Position numbers and translations under genes: made by a program
Assembly (NCBI GenBank): GCA_008704415.1
Contig: VXIS01000111.1
Coordinates: 62,001 to 126,000, forward strand
DNA: 64,000 nucleotides
Reading direction: 5' to 3'
Source of the DNA: Sphaerosporella brunnea
Lineage: Eukaryota; Ascomycota; Pezizomycetes; Pezizales; Pyronemataceae
The notes under the pieces: generated by a model
What the model was told of the DNA's origin: nothing
The model's database searches: none
The model's input: the letters and a program-made list of their open reading frames with translations, nothing else
Shown: positions 13,217-24,839 of the stretch, one piece after another
Numbering within the stretch: the stretch's first letter is position 1
How the letters are laid out: the number at the start of each line of letters is the position of its first letter

Positions 13217-14228
13217 TTACCGGCGCGGGGTGGTGGCACGAGCGCGGTCAGTGGTGACAGCAGCGGCCTTGGGGGGGAAGACATGAGCGGACGGAGCGGC
13301 GGGCTTGACATCGGCGGTGGTAGACGCGGCCGGGGAAGCGACGGAAGACGCGGCGCGACCAGATCCTCCCGCAGCAGCCTGCTCCTGCAGGCGCTTTTCT
13401 CTCGCCAATCGCAATTTTTCGGCCTCTTTGTTGAGTGCCTGCGCTTTCTGCTTGTACTTTGCCGTCTTATTTCGAAGTGCGATTAGTTCCAGCTCGTCTT
13501 TTGCCTCCTTTTCTTTGACTGCGATCCGTTCAAGCTCCTGCTTTGTCGCCTTTTCTTTGAAGGCCAGCAGTTCAAGCTCCTTCTGTGCCGTCCTTTTTTT
13601 AATTGCCAACACTTCCAGCTCCGCCTTTGCCTCATCGAGACGCATTCGGCCAGCCTTCTCCTCGAGGAGCGCTGCCTTGGTGCCGAGTTCAGCGATCTTG
13701 GTGTCGAGTTCAGCGATCACCCTCGTGTGGTCCGCGGCATCGGGGGGAGGGTGGACGGCCGGGGCCTTGGGGGTAGCAGCCTCGGGGGCAGCCATCTCCT
13801 GGTCTTCGGGCACCTTTTTTGCCGCCGCCGCCTTCGCGCTCTTTGCGCGGGCCCCCAGCTTCTCATCCACCTTCTTCTTGAGAAGAAGGTGGAGAGAGTG
13901 CAGAGCCGGGAGCCCAATCTCGGCGGTCTCGACACCCAGCTTCTCACTACAACAACCATTTGGATCAGCGATGATGGTTATAGCAAATAAGATGACTGGG
14001 AACGTACCCAAGCTGTAGGACCTTCTCGAACCACTTGTTGTTGGCTATCTCGTTGCTCGCGATCAAGTGTTCAACTAGCACTGGCTTCCACTTGGTGTGG
14101 TTGCCCCGATTGGACAGCCACTCGTCATTGTCGAGGAAGTATTGGTCTAGCACCCGGAGTAGCTTGGGGACTTCGGTCGCGTCGATACCGAGCGATTTGA
14201 AGAGGTCTTTATAGGTAGAGTTGCCCAT
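13217..14228 (-). CDS. Coiled-coil protein of unknown function, two exons
   Basis: Predicted 316-aa protein. Exon 1 is 14228-14008 and exon 2 is 13946-13217; between them lies a 61-bp intron with a GTACGT donor, CGCTGAT branch-like site and TTGTAG acceptor. Splicing joins KVLQLG to EKLGVETAEIG in frame. The first ~85 residues look like a small folded domain (YKDLFKSLGID...WFEKVLQLG...LHSLHLLL), which I do not recognise. An Ala/Lys-rich and Pro-rich linker follows. A charged coiled coil occupies roughly residues 140-270, with imperfect repeats of the type KELELLAFKEKATKQELERIA. The tail is Ala/Pro/Thr-rich and probably disordered. A perfect 26-bp palindrome lies inside exon 2, and a ~231-bp tandem duplication lies upstream. 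The coiled coil suggests oligomerisation; no enzymatic motif is visible. Confidence 0.7.
13867..13892. repeat. Perfect 12+2+12 palindrome in coding sequence
   Basis: CCACCTTCTTCT, a TG spacer, then its exact reverse complement. It lies in exon 2 of the minus-strand coiled-coil gene, over the LLLKKKVD codons. It could form a hairpin in the transcript. It may simply reflect alternating Lys and Leu codons. Confidence 0.85.
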
Positions 14229-14354
14229 CTGGTCAGGTTAGCCGCGAAATACGCGCGATGAGATGAGCAGCGAAACCAGCAAATCAACAGGACTGCCAGA
14301 TGCAGCAGTCGGTTTTCCACGACGTCGCAATTGAGGCGCAATCCGTTGACTCTG

Positions 14355-14786
14355 TTCCACGGGTGCAATGCAGGGGTGCTTACTTTGGGTTTTGGATTTT
14401 TTGTTGGTCAAGGTTTCGTCGTGTCTTCGAGGTGTGAAGGTAGGCGAGGTGAGTGGTAGAAAAGGAGGAGGGAGCAGCGGGGAAGGTTGTCCTTGAATTA
14501 TGGGAAATTCTGTGCCTATGTATCACTCGGGCGGAAGGTAGGAGGCTAGGGGGTCAGTTAGGGTTCAATCATGGGAATTTTTCTATTCCACGGGTGCAAT
14601 GCAGGGGCGCTTACTTTGCGTTTGTCGATTTTTTGTTCGTGAAGGTTTCGGGTGTTGTGTTGCAGATGAGAAGGTAGGCGAGGTAAGTAGTGGAAAGCAA
14701 GCGGGGAAGGTTGTGCTGCATTTATGGGAAATTCTGTGCCTATATATCACTCGGGCGGAAGGAGGCTCTTTAGGGTTCAATCAACG
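14355..14786. repeat. Diverged ~231-bp tandem duplication upstream of the coiled-coil gene
   Basis: Copy 1 begins at 14355 and copy 2 at 14586, both with TTCCACGGGTGCAATGCAGG. Shared landmarks include TTTTTTGTT, GAAGGTAGGCGAGGT, TGGGAAATTCTGTGCCTAT, ATCACTCGGGCGGAAGG and TTAGGGTTCAATCA. The copies differ by scattered substitutions and small indels, so the duplication is not recent. It lies 5' of the minus-strand gene (start at 14228) and so may duplicate promoter or upstream elements; that role is inferred from position only. Confidence 0.8.
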
Positions 14787-15271
14787 CAAGTGTTCGATGC
14801 GTAGATCTCACTCTGGGAGATGTACGTTTTCTACTCTCTCACCGATTTCTCATTTGTTACTGCACCTTCACCCACGATGCTCCCAGCTGCGTGGTCAACC
14901 ATCGATTGCAGCACCGCCGCTCCCTCTGTTCTCGGTATACACCCTATTTGCCGCGGGCTTCATACTGTCGCCACTGGAAGCAGATCGATCCCTTTTTCCA
15001 CTTGGCACCACCAGACATTGCCCCCGCGCGGCGGATGTCAACCTATACAATCGATGGTATTGTGAAGCGGAGGACGTGGGCGTGGCGGGCACAATCGCAG
15101 AATCTCAAATGCATTACCAAGTGGGTCAAGACTTTACCAACCTCAACACTGGACGGTGGACAGGCTGATGAGGAAGGTGAGGGGGGATAAAACGTCATCT
15201 GCGGCCCGCGGCCGGAACGCGGTAGCAACACAGCTGTCGAGGAGTGGAATAGCAAGGCAATAGCCAACGTA
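14787..15271. other. No recognised gene
   Basis: Overlapping short frames only. The stretch lies between the tandem duplication and the left end of a hAT-like element. Confidence 0.35.
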
Positions 15272-16609
15272 TAGTTATGAACACGAGCCGAGCCAGCTCG
15301 AGGTAGAAACTCGAGCTGACGAGCCGAGCCGAGCCGATCCTTCATCCTCTACGAGCCGAGCTGGCTCGAGCTGATGGTGGAGGATCGGCTCGAGCCAGCT
15401 CGAGTTTTCACCATCATCGGGGGTTCTGATGGAGCGGGTCGACGGGAATGGAAATAGTAGTGAGTGTCACGCAACCCAATACTACCTACTACCCTTCACT
15501 GGACCACAACCTCCAACTTCGAGCGGGTGCACCATCACCAGCAGAGCTATGGCCGACAAATCGACAGATACGCTGCCCCCGGATGAGCGTGCGGCTGGAA
15601 ACGGAGGAAACTCTGGCACAGTACACCTGTTTGGATGGACTCGACATTGACACGACGGACACCAAGGGGCCTGCAGCCGTCCTAAAAACCGGCCGTCGGA
15701 TATTTTCCAAAATTCGAGCCTGAAATCTTTTGTGGGAGGCCTTCGAGCTACAATGTCAAGCTACAAAAAATACAGTTTAAAAGCCCAATATTGGATATGA
15801 AAGTCTGTTGAAACTTGCTTGCTGCTTAAAAGCTGGTTGGCGCAGAATGATGTGGAGCAGTGGGAACGTGAAAGGTTAAGCAAGGAGGATGCAGGCGAGA
15901 TCGACAGTGGCGATGAGGTTACGGTCCCTGACGGTGTTCCTAATAGCCACCCGGAAAAAGCCTGGCTGGTCGGGCGGGTTGCGAAAGAGCCACAGCCTGG
16001 CGGTTGTCGCGTTACGCCGGGCTGTCTAAAATTGCGACGGGCCGGCTGTGGGCTGTATGACTACCGAGTGATAGATAGTGAGCCGCAGTGCCGCCAACAG
16101 CGTCCGTTGACCTCGCAATCATTCTTTCAACGCCCACTCAACGCCAATATGCCTACCAATCCTCCGTCGCTGGGATTGCACCCGGTGGGCCCCGTTCAGG
16201 CCTCGGTGGACCCCGTTCAGGAAAGGGGCTGTTTTTTTTCAGGCAGTGTAGGTGCGGGACAACCGTCATATTGCGTTGCAAAAAATTGAATTTTTCTACT
16301 TGTACTACCTGTGTGGCAGGCCGCCCGCCAGCCCGTAGAATTTCTTCAGCCCAAACACCGCCCGGCGGGCGGGCTGGCTATTAGGAACACTGGTCCCCGA
16401 TACCCATCAGGAATCACTACTAGATAGTGAAAATGATCTGGATGCAAAGGATTGTAGCCAGTTTATATTTCTAGAAAAGCGGAACAGCTCGAGCCGCAGC
16501 TCGAGCTCACCCACAGCCCGGACGCGATCCCGACCCTCCACCTCTACGAGCCGAGCCAGCTCGAGCTGACCTTGGAGGATTGATTCGAGCTGGCTCGTGT
16601 CCATCACTA
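15272..16609. mobile_element. hAT-like non-autonomous element with GAGCC-rich ends
   Basis: The left end reads TAGTTATGAACACGAGCC and the inverted right end TAGTGATGGACACGAGCC, 16 of 18 matching. Both are followed by AGCTCGAG-rich subterminal sequence with many GAGCC/GGCTC words (15285-15410 and 16480-16595). The flanking 8-mers are CCAACGTA (15264-15271) and CGAACATA (16610-16617), 6 of 8 identical, as expected of an old 8-bp hAT target duplication. A frame inside (15819-16289) has an acidic stretch resembling a hAT C-terminal tail (LLKSWLAQNDVEQWERE), but no complete transposase is present. Related ends occur near 33440, 46313, 55927 and 56497. Confidence 0.5.
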
Positions 16610-18149
16610 CGAACATATGATGCGAAACAGGCAAACGGCGGTGCTAATTGGCTCAAGCAGGATGACACACACGTGTTCAACCGACAACCAGTGGCGTCAG
16701 CGTAAACTACGACAGCCAGCCTTTGTGAGGATTGTAAGCCGAGGAGCTGGGCCCACACAGCGTGGGAGGATGATGCCAACATGGACATGGTCACTGGAAG
16801 CATTTGGACGGTATGGTTGACACAACGCAAGCCGGCATCCAACCAATGGAAGGCACTCAGGCAACGGCAATGTCGCAGTTTTATCTTATCTTGCGCTCAA
16901 GTCGATTCCAAGTCGCCGGAGGGGGGTAATTGCAAATTCACAGGTATGGCTCTTGCCTGTCAGGTAATGTATCGCATCTTGTCGCATTCTGGCAGTGTTC
17001 TCAACTGTCAGCTCGCTCGGCCGCCTGCGTTGGGCGGATGTTGGCGGGTCAACCAGGCCGACCGGCTGTTTGGGCTGCAGCCCACGACGGAGACCACAAT
17101 GATGACCACCAAGATATCAACGACTGGTGTGATGTGAAAAGTACATAAAACTGTTCGCCGTGTGAAATAATGATTGGGAGGGAATCACTAGATAGGAGTG
17201 TTCTATAACATTGCCGCTGCTGATATGTTTCTCGGCGCTGATTGAAACCCTCCACTCGGAGTGGCCGGTCTTCACCGGAGATCACCCAAAGCGCTGGCAT
17301 CCGGGCTGTGCCGTTTGCGTTGATGGAAAAAGCCCGCCGACCTGTTTCTGCTGGCTACTGCGAACACGGCATGCTAGCGTCTTTCTATCTAAGGCAGTAT
17401 CTGTTCGAGCAAGTTAGGGGACATCATCGTCATCACTTTCTACCCTTCCCGATCATTCTCAATCAATCAGAATACGAGGATTGTTGCGTCATTCTTGCCT
17501 TGCTGCCTACCTCTAGGTTTTTAGGTTACTGTCCTCGCCACCATCGCTTGGTGCAGCGTGTCTCTGAACACCTTCGTTCGCCTCGACATCGCTGAACACT
17601 CGTGGCTAAGCGGTTCTCTTTGGACACTCTTCGTGGTCTCGAGTTCTAGACGCCAGCCTCGGCTGGAGCCTACCCCCGGTAATACGTCAAGAGACAGGGT
17701 GGAAGGCTAACACGAGTGCTTACGGCCTGACACAGAGTCAGATTTGGGGCATATAGGCTTGTCGGCGGCTCCCTTTTTGTCACATGGCAGGCCGATTTGA
17801 TGCTTTCGCTAGTTCACTAGTAGCCGACATGCGTGTTATTCGCAAGTCCTGGGCAGTCAATAACATCCAGGAACAGCATGCAAAGGGCTTGGGGAATTGT
17901 CGACACCTAGTAGGCATGACGAGCACGACGAACCGGGTCTATGGTGGAATGTAGCCCAGAGAGTCACTGCTTTTTGCCATGGTTCTGATCCCATTGCTGA
18001 TTGAAATGTTGAACCTGAATATATAAATAAAAAAATCATCTTTCTATCTAAACACACGAAAGAGCTTCCAACGTCGAGGGGTTCTTTGGGCTGATGGTGT
18101 CGCACATGTTTGCCGAGTGGACGAAGTACCGTCCTGAGAAATGTGCGGA
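16610..18149. other. No recognised gene
   Basis: Short frames only; none has family resemblance. I see no bounded element. Confidence 0.35.
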
Positions 18150-18655
18150 TCAGTCGATGCCGGACTCAAGTTCAGCCTGCTTCCCGGTCACCCACATCGG
18201 GGCCGGTATGAGAGGACCTTTAGGAGGATATCTGATTACCTTTAAGGAAGCATAGAATTCCAGATTGGTTCCCAGCGTACCAAGCCTGGAAAGAACAGTC
18301 AATAGGTTGAACAATCCGAACAGGGAGCTTTTGCGTTGACTTAAGTGGGTCGAAGCGAAACGCTCGCTAAAAGACTGGCCTCCGCCCTGGCCTGCAAGGA
18401 AGAAAGTTGTAGTGCCGCCAGCATGTGCTGGGTCCAATTGGAGGAGTAATCGTGCCGGGGCAACTCACCCGGGGTGGCAACCCACGAAACACGACCAAGC
18501 ACCCCCTCTTCCATGACATAAGAAAGTGAACGGTCAAAGCGGATTGTGGAATTGACTGCCAGTGCGGACGAAATGGTAGGAACACCACTCGTCACCAGCA
18601 GCGGCGGCCGCACAGACGGCCACACAAATTCGAAATTGTTTGCAGGCTTGGACCG
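18150..18655 (-). pseudogene. Coding-like segment with a plausible intron, unknown product (gene or relic)
   Basis: On the minus strand a frame with FEFVWPSVRPP...RFDRSLSYVMEEGVLGRVSWVATPG ends at a GTGAGT donor. About 82 bp downstream a CTTCCTTGCAG acceptor leads in frame into QGGGQSFSERF...SSLFGLFNLLTVLSRLGTLG, with a stop at 18150. At the upstream border a CTGACCCAG acceptor-like sequence suggests an earlier exon, but I cannot find it. The amino-acid make-up looks protein-like, but I do not recognise a family. It may be the 3' end of a real gene whose 5' part is lost or lies in 18.66-19.2 kb. Confidence 0.3.
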
Positions 18656-19299
18656 ACTGGGTCAGTCTGGATATTGCTATTTAACTAGTCACCCATCACC
18701 TAAACACACCATCAACACACTGATTTAAAAAACAAATCCAAACGCCACTCAATGCATGAGGAATCATCCGAAGCAGACAAATCCAGAGTATGCGGCTCTC
18801 AAAAGCTCAACCTATTGCTTGCACATGTTGGTTGTGACGTGGGTTGAGATCTCGGTGCCGTAGTTTGGCCGGATCTGGAGCAACGAACCCAACCATCGAA
18901 TTCGTATTTCCACGCGTGAAATCCTCCCGAATCTGTTTGTCCTTCTGTATCTAGTTTACAGGAATTCCTCGAACCTTTTAGAAATATGAAGGTAGTTATA
19001 TACCCATATTTTGTTGGTTCAGAATAAAGGTGGACGGTGTTGGTCAAGCACGGTGGGGGTATCACAACCATTGCGTCTTTTTGTCTCCTTAAGACTATTG
19101 CTGCCCTCCATGCTTGTTTCAGATGGATCCAGTCTCATATCATAATGCTGGCATGTTATCAGTCATCACGCACTTACTGACCACCTGGTCGTATCCAACA
19201 GGAGACAATACTTGAACCAATCCGTTTCTTATAACGCCAATCGATGATTTACCACATCATGCAAACAGAGCGACCACACATAGCTGTCAAGTTTCGCCT
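18656..19299. other. No recognised gene
   Basis: AT-richer stretch without a supported frame. It could contain upstream exons of the coding-like segment at 18150-18655, but none is convincing. Confidence 0.3.
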
Positions 19300-19932
19300 T
19301 TATCCAAAAGCAAACGTGCTGCTGATGAATCCCGCGTGCGCCAACGGCTGAGACATCATCCCGGGATGGTGGCGCACGATTTTGGGCGAGGCTACTGGGC
19401 GCCCGCTGCTCCTCCGCACCCTCGCAAAAATGGCCTGGGGGTACGAAGTGCACGGACAGCTGTACCGGTGTGGCGACAGGGCGGCACTCTACACCGTTGT
19501 TGACAGGTTGCTGGGCTTTGCGACGCAGAACCCTGAGGCGGGCTGGTTCCGGGCGCTTGCTGCGGGCCCTGCGATCCAAACGCCGCTGGATGTCAAAATT
19601 GAGTGGGTGATGCGTGCCTCTGCTCCTGTTACGTCGGCTGCTGCAACTCCCACCTCCTCGATTATTGGTCCTCCTACTCAGAAGTCGACCCCACAATTGC
19701 TGGTCCACCTGTCCTGACTGCTACCCCGACCAGCACCGACGCCTGAACCAATGGAGCTGTCGCGGCCGGGATGGCCACCGCCGCAGCCGCAGTCTCAACT
19801 CCAGCGTCGGGCAGTCACGAGATCCACCATAACGATCAACACCGCCACGGCGATGAGATTGATATGGCCAAAAAGGAACATCGAGAGGATCGAGGGGACC
19901 TTAAACCAGGCCCTGACCAGGACAGGGAATAG
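19300..19932 (+). pseudogene. Second copy of the IPGWW/GEATxRP unknown family, with a stop and a frameshift
   Basis: The plus-strand reading is DIIPGWWRTILGEATGRPLLLRTL, then AALYTVVDRLLGFATQNPEAGWFRALA and TPLDVKIEWVM. It matches, segment by segment, the minus-strand copy at 10930-11920. A TGA at 19349-19351 stands where the other copy has a Trp codon (NGW in the 11-kb copy), so it is probably a nonsense mutation. After IEWVM the homologous linker (PTIAGPPVL...) continues in another frame and ends in a charged tail (KKEHREDRGDLKPGPDQDRE, stop at about 19932). The central ~75 residues are still open and are the best material for a profile search. Function unknown. Confidence 0.5.
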
Positions 19933-19952
19933 TCATCGGTCGTGATTGCAGC

Positions 19953-20003
19953 GGCTATGTGTCTGTGCCGGCTATGTGTCTGTGCCAGCTGTGTGTCTGT
20001 GCC
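19953..20003 (+). repeat. 17-bp minisatellite, three units
   Basis: GGCTATGTGTCTGTGCC is repeated twice exactly, followed by a third unit with two changes. It is short and has no evident function. Confidence 0.9.
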
Positions 20004-20130
20004 GGGTCGAGGGTAGCCCAGGTGGTCTCTCGAGCCATTTATGCTCTTCTACGAGACGGCGATGCGGATGGAATGGCACAGCGATACTGTTGGGAACGGC
20101 GATCGCCATTCGTGTTTTTGTTCAAATCAT

Positions 20131-20237
20131 GATGCATTCGGCCGCGTGCTGCCATGGCATACATAGCGAGGAGAGCCTATGCAACCCCCTAGGACAGAGC
20201 CTAATACTAGGTCTTGCGGCCCTGAAGAAAATCGATC
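20131..20237 (-). repeat. Structured LINE 3'-tail-like repeat, copy B
   Basis: GCATTCGGCCGCGTGCTGCC..., CCTAGGACAGAGCCTAATACTAGG, CTTGCGGCC and GAAGAAAATC align with copy A (801-905) and copy C (62694-62800). As in copy A there is no recognisable LINE coding sequence beside it. The hairpin arms are mutated here, so this is the most diverged of the three. Confidence 0.45.
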
Positions 20238-20384
20238 TCGTGAAACAAAACAGACTATGTTCACTCGCTCAGAACATTAACCCACCGCTCCTCCTGCTCC
20301 TTCAGCGTCCGCGAATTGTTCCCCCTCCTGGGCTTCGAGGGTTGCATCGCTTGGCGCCATCATGGGGATGTAAACGGCCCCGGT

Positions 20385-21435
20385 GACAACGCATAACGAT
20401 GGTGATGAGGATGGGCATAGCATAGAGATTACGATGGGGACACGTAGAGGTATGGATGAAGATGGCGACCCCGACACGATGGAGAGCGCGATTGGGATGA
20501 TGCCCATGGTGATAGGCCTTGCAACGGGACTCATGATGGGTATAGTCATGGTAATTAGAATGATGAGAGCGAGCTGGCAAATGTGGTAGGGGCCACGATG
20601 GCGATGTGCATTGTGATATCGATTGGACAGGATCACCATCATCACCACCCACAATCATATCCCATCACTATTGCTCTCAATTTCCGCTGCGGTCATTGTC
20701 ACTACCGTCACCGCATCCCTATCGCCATCTCCATTGCCACGGACAACGGCGGCGCTATCCCTATCACTATCCACATTCTCGTCGACATTGCAGCCGCCAT
20801 CACACTGACACACCGCCCCAGCAAGTCCCATCCTGATTCCGATCCTCAGCAGACTCAAAATCGCCGAGCTCAGCACTATCACACCTTCCGCCACTATCTC
20901 CATTCAAAGCGCGAGATCCTTTTGGCCATGACAGATATTGACGAGACACTTTGCTGCCCTTCAGGACTAGGACTACGACGCCCAAGTCTAACGCACGAAA
21001 GATCTCAAACGCCGTTGCGCACTCGATGTCCGGGATATATCGCCGCCAGAAACGTGGTCTGTTTGCTGCCGAAAGTCATGACCCCCATATAGTCAATTCC
21101 GCTCGGGGCACCGGATGAGTCCGGGTTGCCGGACCCTGAGATTTGCGGCGGTTAGGTGCCCTTTCGTACGTACAGACCGGGCCCCACTGTTTTCCGGCAC
21201 ACGTCCAGGTGTCAGCGCTCGCTCGCTTCGCATGATGGACTTCCGTTCTGTCTCGCTGGCTGGGCCTTGCAATACTGATGCAAAATCGGACTTTGATGGC
21301 GATGGCGGTGGCGATAGAAATGGAGTTGTGTGTGGCGATGGTGATGGTGATAGCGAACAAGATGGCGATGGGAATATCGATGGGGATGGGGATGGTATGG
21401 ACATGGGAATAGCCACGGCGGTTTCGATAGTGCAG
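20385..21435. repeat. GATGGN/ATCNCC-rich low-complexity tracts in mirror arrangement
   Basis: About 20385-20600 and 21290-21420 are rich in GATGG/GGCGAT words. About 20630-20810 is rich in the complementary ATCACC/CCATC/ATCGCC words. The strand bias therefore switches twice within 1 kb. Long open frames here (such as 20583-21092) consist of low-complexity His/Ile/Thr/Pro or Gly/Asp residues and are not called as genes. The inverted tracts could form hairpins. Confidence 0.6.
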
Positions 21436-21650
21436 GGAACAGCGAAGGGATGGCGACAGCCTCTGTATGCATCGGGGCTCACAGAGGTTGCCGTTCCGCC
21501 GGTGGCGCTGCCCCGCCAGGGGCCACCTAAGAACGACGCTCGGACTCCACTGTGCCCCAGTCGTCCGTTATGGTAGTTAACCTTAAATTAATCACGATGG
21601 ATCCTTCTACCTGGTTAGTTCCTGATTAACAACAGACCGTCATCACGCTG

Positions 21651-23723
21651 ATGCAGGAAGTGAGGCGGAGCTCTTTCGCCACGCCAACATCGGATGCCTC
21701 TCCCGCCCCGTGTTCCCCAGAGCAGCACGAAAATCTTTCGGAGAGCCCAGCTCTCGCCGAGGCCATGGGCAATGTCGACCGAGCAGTTGAGTCATTTTGC
21801 AAGTCCAATCACTCCTGCTTGAAGGTCAGGCTGGCAGAGGTTCCAAAGGCGTGAATCCGGGTGCAGATAATCAACCAGACGCGGAGACTGGACACATGGA
21901 AATTGGCGATTGCAATGCGGCTGTGGACACTCCCGGTAAGTTGGGAGCCCGTTTGTTTGGGGTTAGAATTGATGGTGATGCGTCAGGCGCTACAACAAGT
22001 GCAGTCGAAGGCCAGGTGGATCCGGCCACGAGCGAAGCTGAATGCCAGGACACCAGCTCCCCTCGTTCTGCGTGTACGTGGTTGGACAACCTTGTTGCGC
22101 CTAGACCTAATAGTAATCTTTCAGATGTTGAGCCCTCTGGCACCATAAAGATGACTTCAACCGGCGATGGCAAATTGAAACATCCCGGTTCGGGGGAGAA
22201 GGCGGGTGCGTTGTCAACTTCAAATCGGGAATCTGGCAGTGGGTAATCGACGGACTTCACCAACGGTAGTATCAACACTGGTCGTCTGTTCGGCGAGCAA
22301 GACGATGCCGGTGCTGTCGTGGAAGCCAAACAAGGCCTGTCCATCAGCCTCGAGGAGCCTGATGTTGTGAACTTGCCTACAAGACCCGAGCTGCTGGGAC
22401 TTTTCATGTGGGAGCCCTGCATTGTTGGTTATGCGAGTGGTGCTGACTGGATTATGAGCAGTGACAAGAAAACCCGCCCGACGGTTGATGCGAAGCCCGC
22501 AAGAAAAGCTCCAGGCGAAAGCTTGCCGAAAATCGAGTGAGACAACGATAGCGCATGGGACGACGAGGGCGAGGAGAGCCTGCCGGAAATCCAGTCAGAC
22601 AACGATAGCACATCGGAAGACAAGGGCGGGGAAAGCGAACCAGCAGTACGGACACGGCAGGACCCAAAACCAGTGGAGGATCGCACATTCCGTGCTCCTG
22701 GGCAGCGCGCCAAAACTGCGCCATTACAGATCCCAGCTTGGTCGAAATCAATCCCGATGCCTACGAGAGACCAGCTTGATTTCGCGTTGGGAATGAACAT
22801 CGGTCTAGAGACCATGGACAAATTGAAGAACGGCGAGCAGGTGGAGATCACCGTACGACAAGACAAGAGCCACGCCTCTTGTCGCCAGGAGCAGTTTTAC
22901 GCAGGCATTGCCAGGCAGAATCCTGTACTCTGGATGGTTGCTGCGTGGATTCACGGGGCGTTCAACCTCCATGCTCCGCCGACCAATGATCAGAAGAAGC
23001 TTGACGACATCAGTAAGGTGGACATGACCACATTGGTCGCCATTGTTTCTCCCAATGCCGGTGAGCCCATGGAATTGCCATGGGGCAACGTTCAGTGGAT
23101 ATTGGACAATGGCACGCTGGACCGCTTTTTGCTGGCGGGGGGAAACGGAGAGGGCTTTTGTCTTGAACGCAAAGGCAACAAATGGTCCAAGGCAGAGACA
23201 TTGTGTGATTTTTTGGAGGAGACATAGGTTAGGGGACACCCGTTGTGCGCAGCAATGGTCGGACACCGCGCTTGGGACGATATCAGTGTGAGCTGCGCGA
23301 TATCGCGGCTGCTCAATCCGGCACGAACTGGGTCCCAACTCCAGCAGTTACGCCGTCTCAACGGAGAAATGATGGACGGTGCAGCTACGCGCTCTATTTG
23401 CACGGACATCCACCTGAGGTCTGCTGCTTCTTACCTTGCCTGCTGGTTGAGGCAGGCACTGGCAGCCTTGGTCCAATCAGACTCATCTTTCTATGTCCAC
23501 GCGGCTGGTCAATTGGTGTCTGGCCCTGCGGCAGGTCCGAAAGTTGACTTCGGCCTTGACGATCCCGAATAGGCAGCAAAGGTGTTGGCCGTCATCAAGT
23601 CGCTTGGCCGGGATCATCCCGCCTCGGATTCTGGCGAGCTCCCGCCGTCAGCGTCTTGGGGAGACAAGCGTGGCAATGAACAGGTTGACACTCCAGAGAC
23701 ACCGCGGAACAAAAGGCTAAAGT
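21651..23723 (+). pseudogene. Broken gene for an acidic protein of unknown function
   Basis: From 21797 to 23227 one plus-strand frame is continuous except for TAA at 22244 and TGA at 22538. The TGA lies in a duplicated acidic segment: one copy reads LPKIE-stop-DNDS, the other LPEIQSDNDS, so it matches TCA changed to TGA. Then follow a domain-like stretch (22740-23227; LDFALGMNIGLETMDKLKNGEQVEI..., VLWMVAAWIHGAFNL, MELPWGNVQWILDNG) and, after a possible GT-AG intron ending in GTGCGCAG, a further frame. That frame has another stop near 23570 and ends in a basic PETPRNKRLK tail like a nuclear-localisation signal. The 5' start may be the ATG at 21651, with a frame change near 21840. I recognise no family. 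At least three separate disruptions argue for a pseudogene. Confidence 0.45.
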
Positions 23724-24839
23724 GAGCGGCCTGTGGCACCTGATCTGGGCGATGCCTCTCATGTCTCGGCGATTCTCGCGCTGTGGGTGTTCTTGTCTAT
23801 TTTGGTTTGCGCTTTCTTCGGCAATTTGTCTGCTTGGGCTTGTGGGTTTTCTTGTCCGACTGGGCTTGCAGATTTTCTTTCCGGTTTTTTGCGGGTTTCT
23901 GTGTGCGTTTCTTCGCCAATTTATCTGCTTCGGCTTGTCGGTTTTCGTCCGGTTTTCTTTGCGGCTCCCCTGAAAAGAAATACTGTTAGATCTTTCCTTC
24001 CTGCAGGCAATGAATGAACCTAGTGGTTGAGCCCTACGACCCTGAACCCACCGGCAATGATATTCCCTCACAGCCCACCCGGCTGTGGGGCGCACGCGTA
24101 ATCCTGTGAATGAGAGACGGACACTTTTGAACTTGCACCGTGGATACACGCCGCGGGGATATACGGCAAGCCTCATGTTTATCTGGTTCAGTAGATGTTA
24201 CAAGCGTCAGCCGGCGAGTGCTCCCAGGTTGTCCATCACCACGCTGAAAGCTCGTTGGCTGGTGGCGCGGGCGTTCTCCGGGAAGAGTTCGCGGCTTGTC
24301 CTGTATGACGCGTCTTTCACTGTTCAGCCGGTAAATTCACAACGGCGAGGCAAGGACATACTCCGCGGACTGCAGACGTCCGCGGAATGGTGAGCACACC
24401 TCTCTGGCTTGGATGACCCGGTTTTTCTTGCGGAGGGGGGCACAAACAGCGCCGCCGGTTGTCGGGCGCTGGTGTGACCGCACTGTCATTGGTGGTGCGC
24501 AACATTGCGATTCGGTTTCTCGATTCCGAGTCCGGGTTGAACCGATTGGAATTGGTTTCTCGATTCCAAGTCCGGGTTGAAACCCTAAGAATATTCAGCG
24601 TGCGAGCCCCAGCACCGTTTTTACCACGTCCTGATGCACATATTCAGCGACGACGTGGTTGCGGTGACATGACGGCGTATGCGGACACCGTCGAGATGTG
24701 CAGGTTAGAATGGTCGCATGCCTGGGATCACGCGTCTGATTTATTCACTGCGTTGTGCTTCACGTAGGCCATCATTAAACTATATCACAACAGATAATCG
24801 ATGTATTCCCAGCAAGAAACCGCACTCATCAGCAAATAG
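23724..24839. other. Repeat-like T-rich segment and intergenic DNA
   Basis: About 23760-23960 contains short near-repeats of TTCTTTGCGG/TTTTCTTGTCCG/GGCTTG type. The minus-strand frame over them is Lys/Arg/Gln-rich with repeated KPKQT/NPQK motifs. At about 24514-24590 a ~40-bp unit (GGTTTCTCGATTCC(G/A)AGTCC...) occurs twice in tandem. No gene is supported. Confidence 0.4.

Noticed and set aside
20583..21092. 169-codon frame
   Set aside because: It is a His/Ile/Pro low-complexity translation of ATC/CAC-rich DNA, with no start context or splice evidence.
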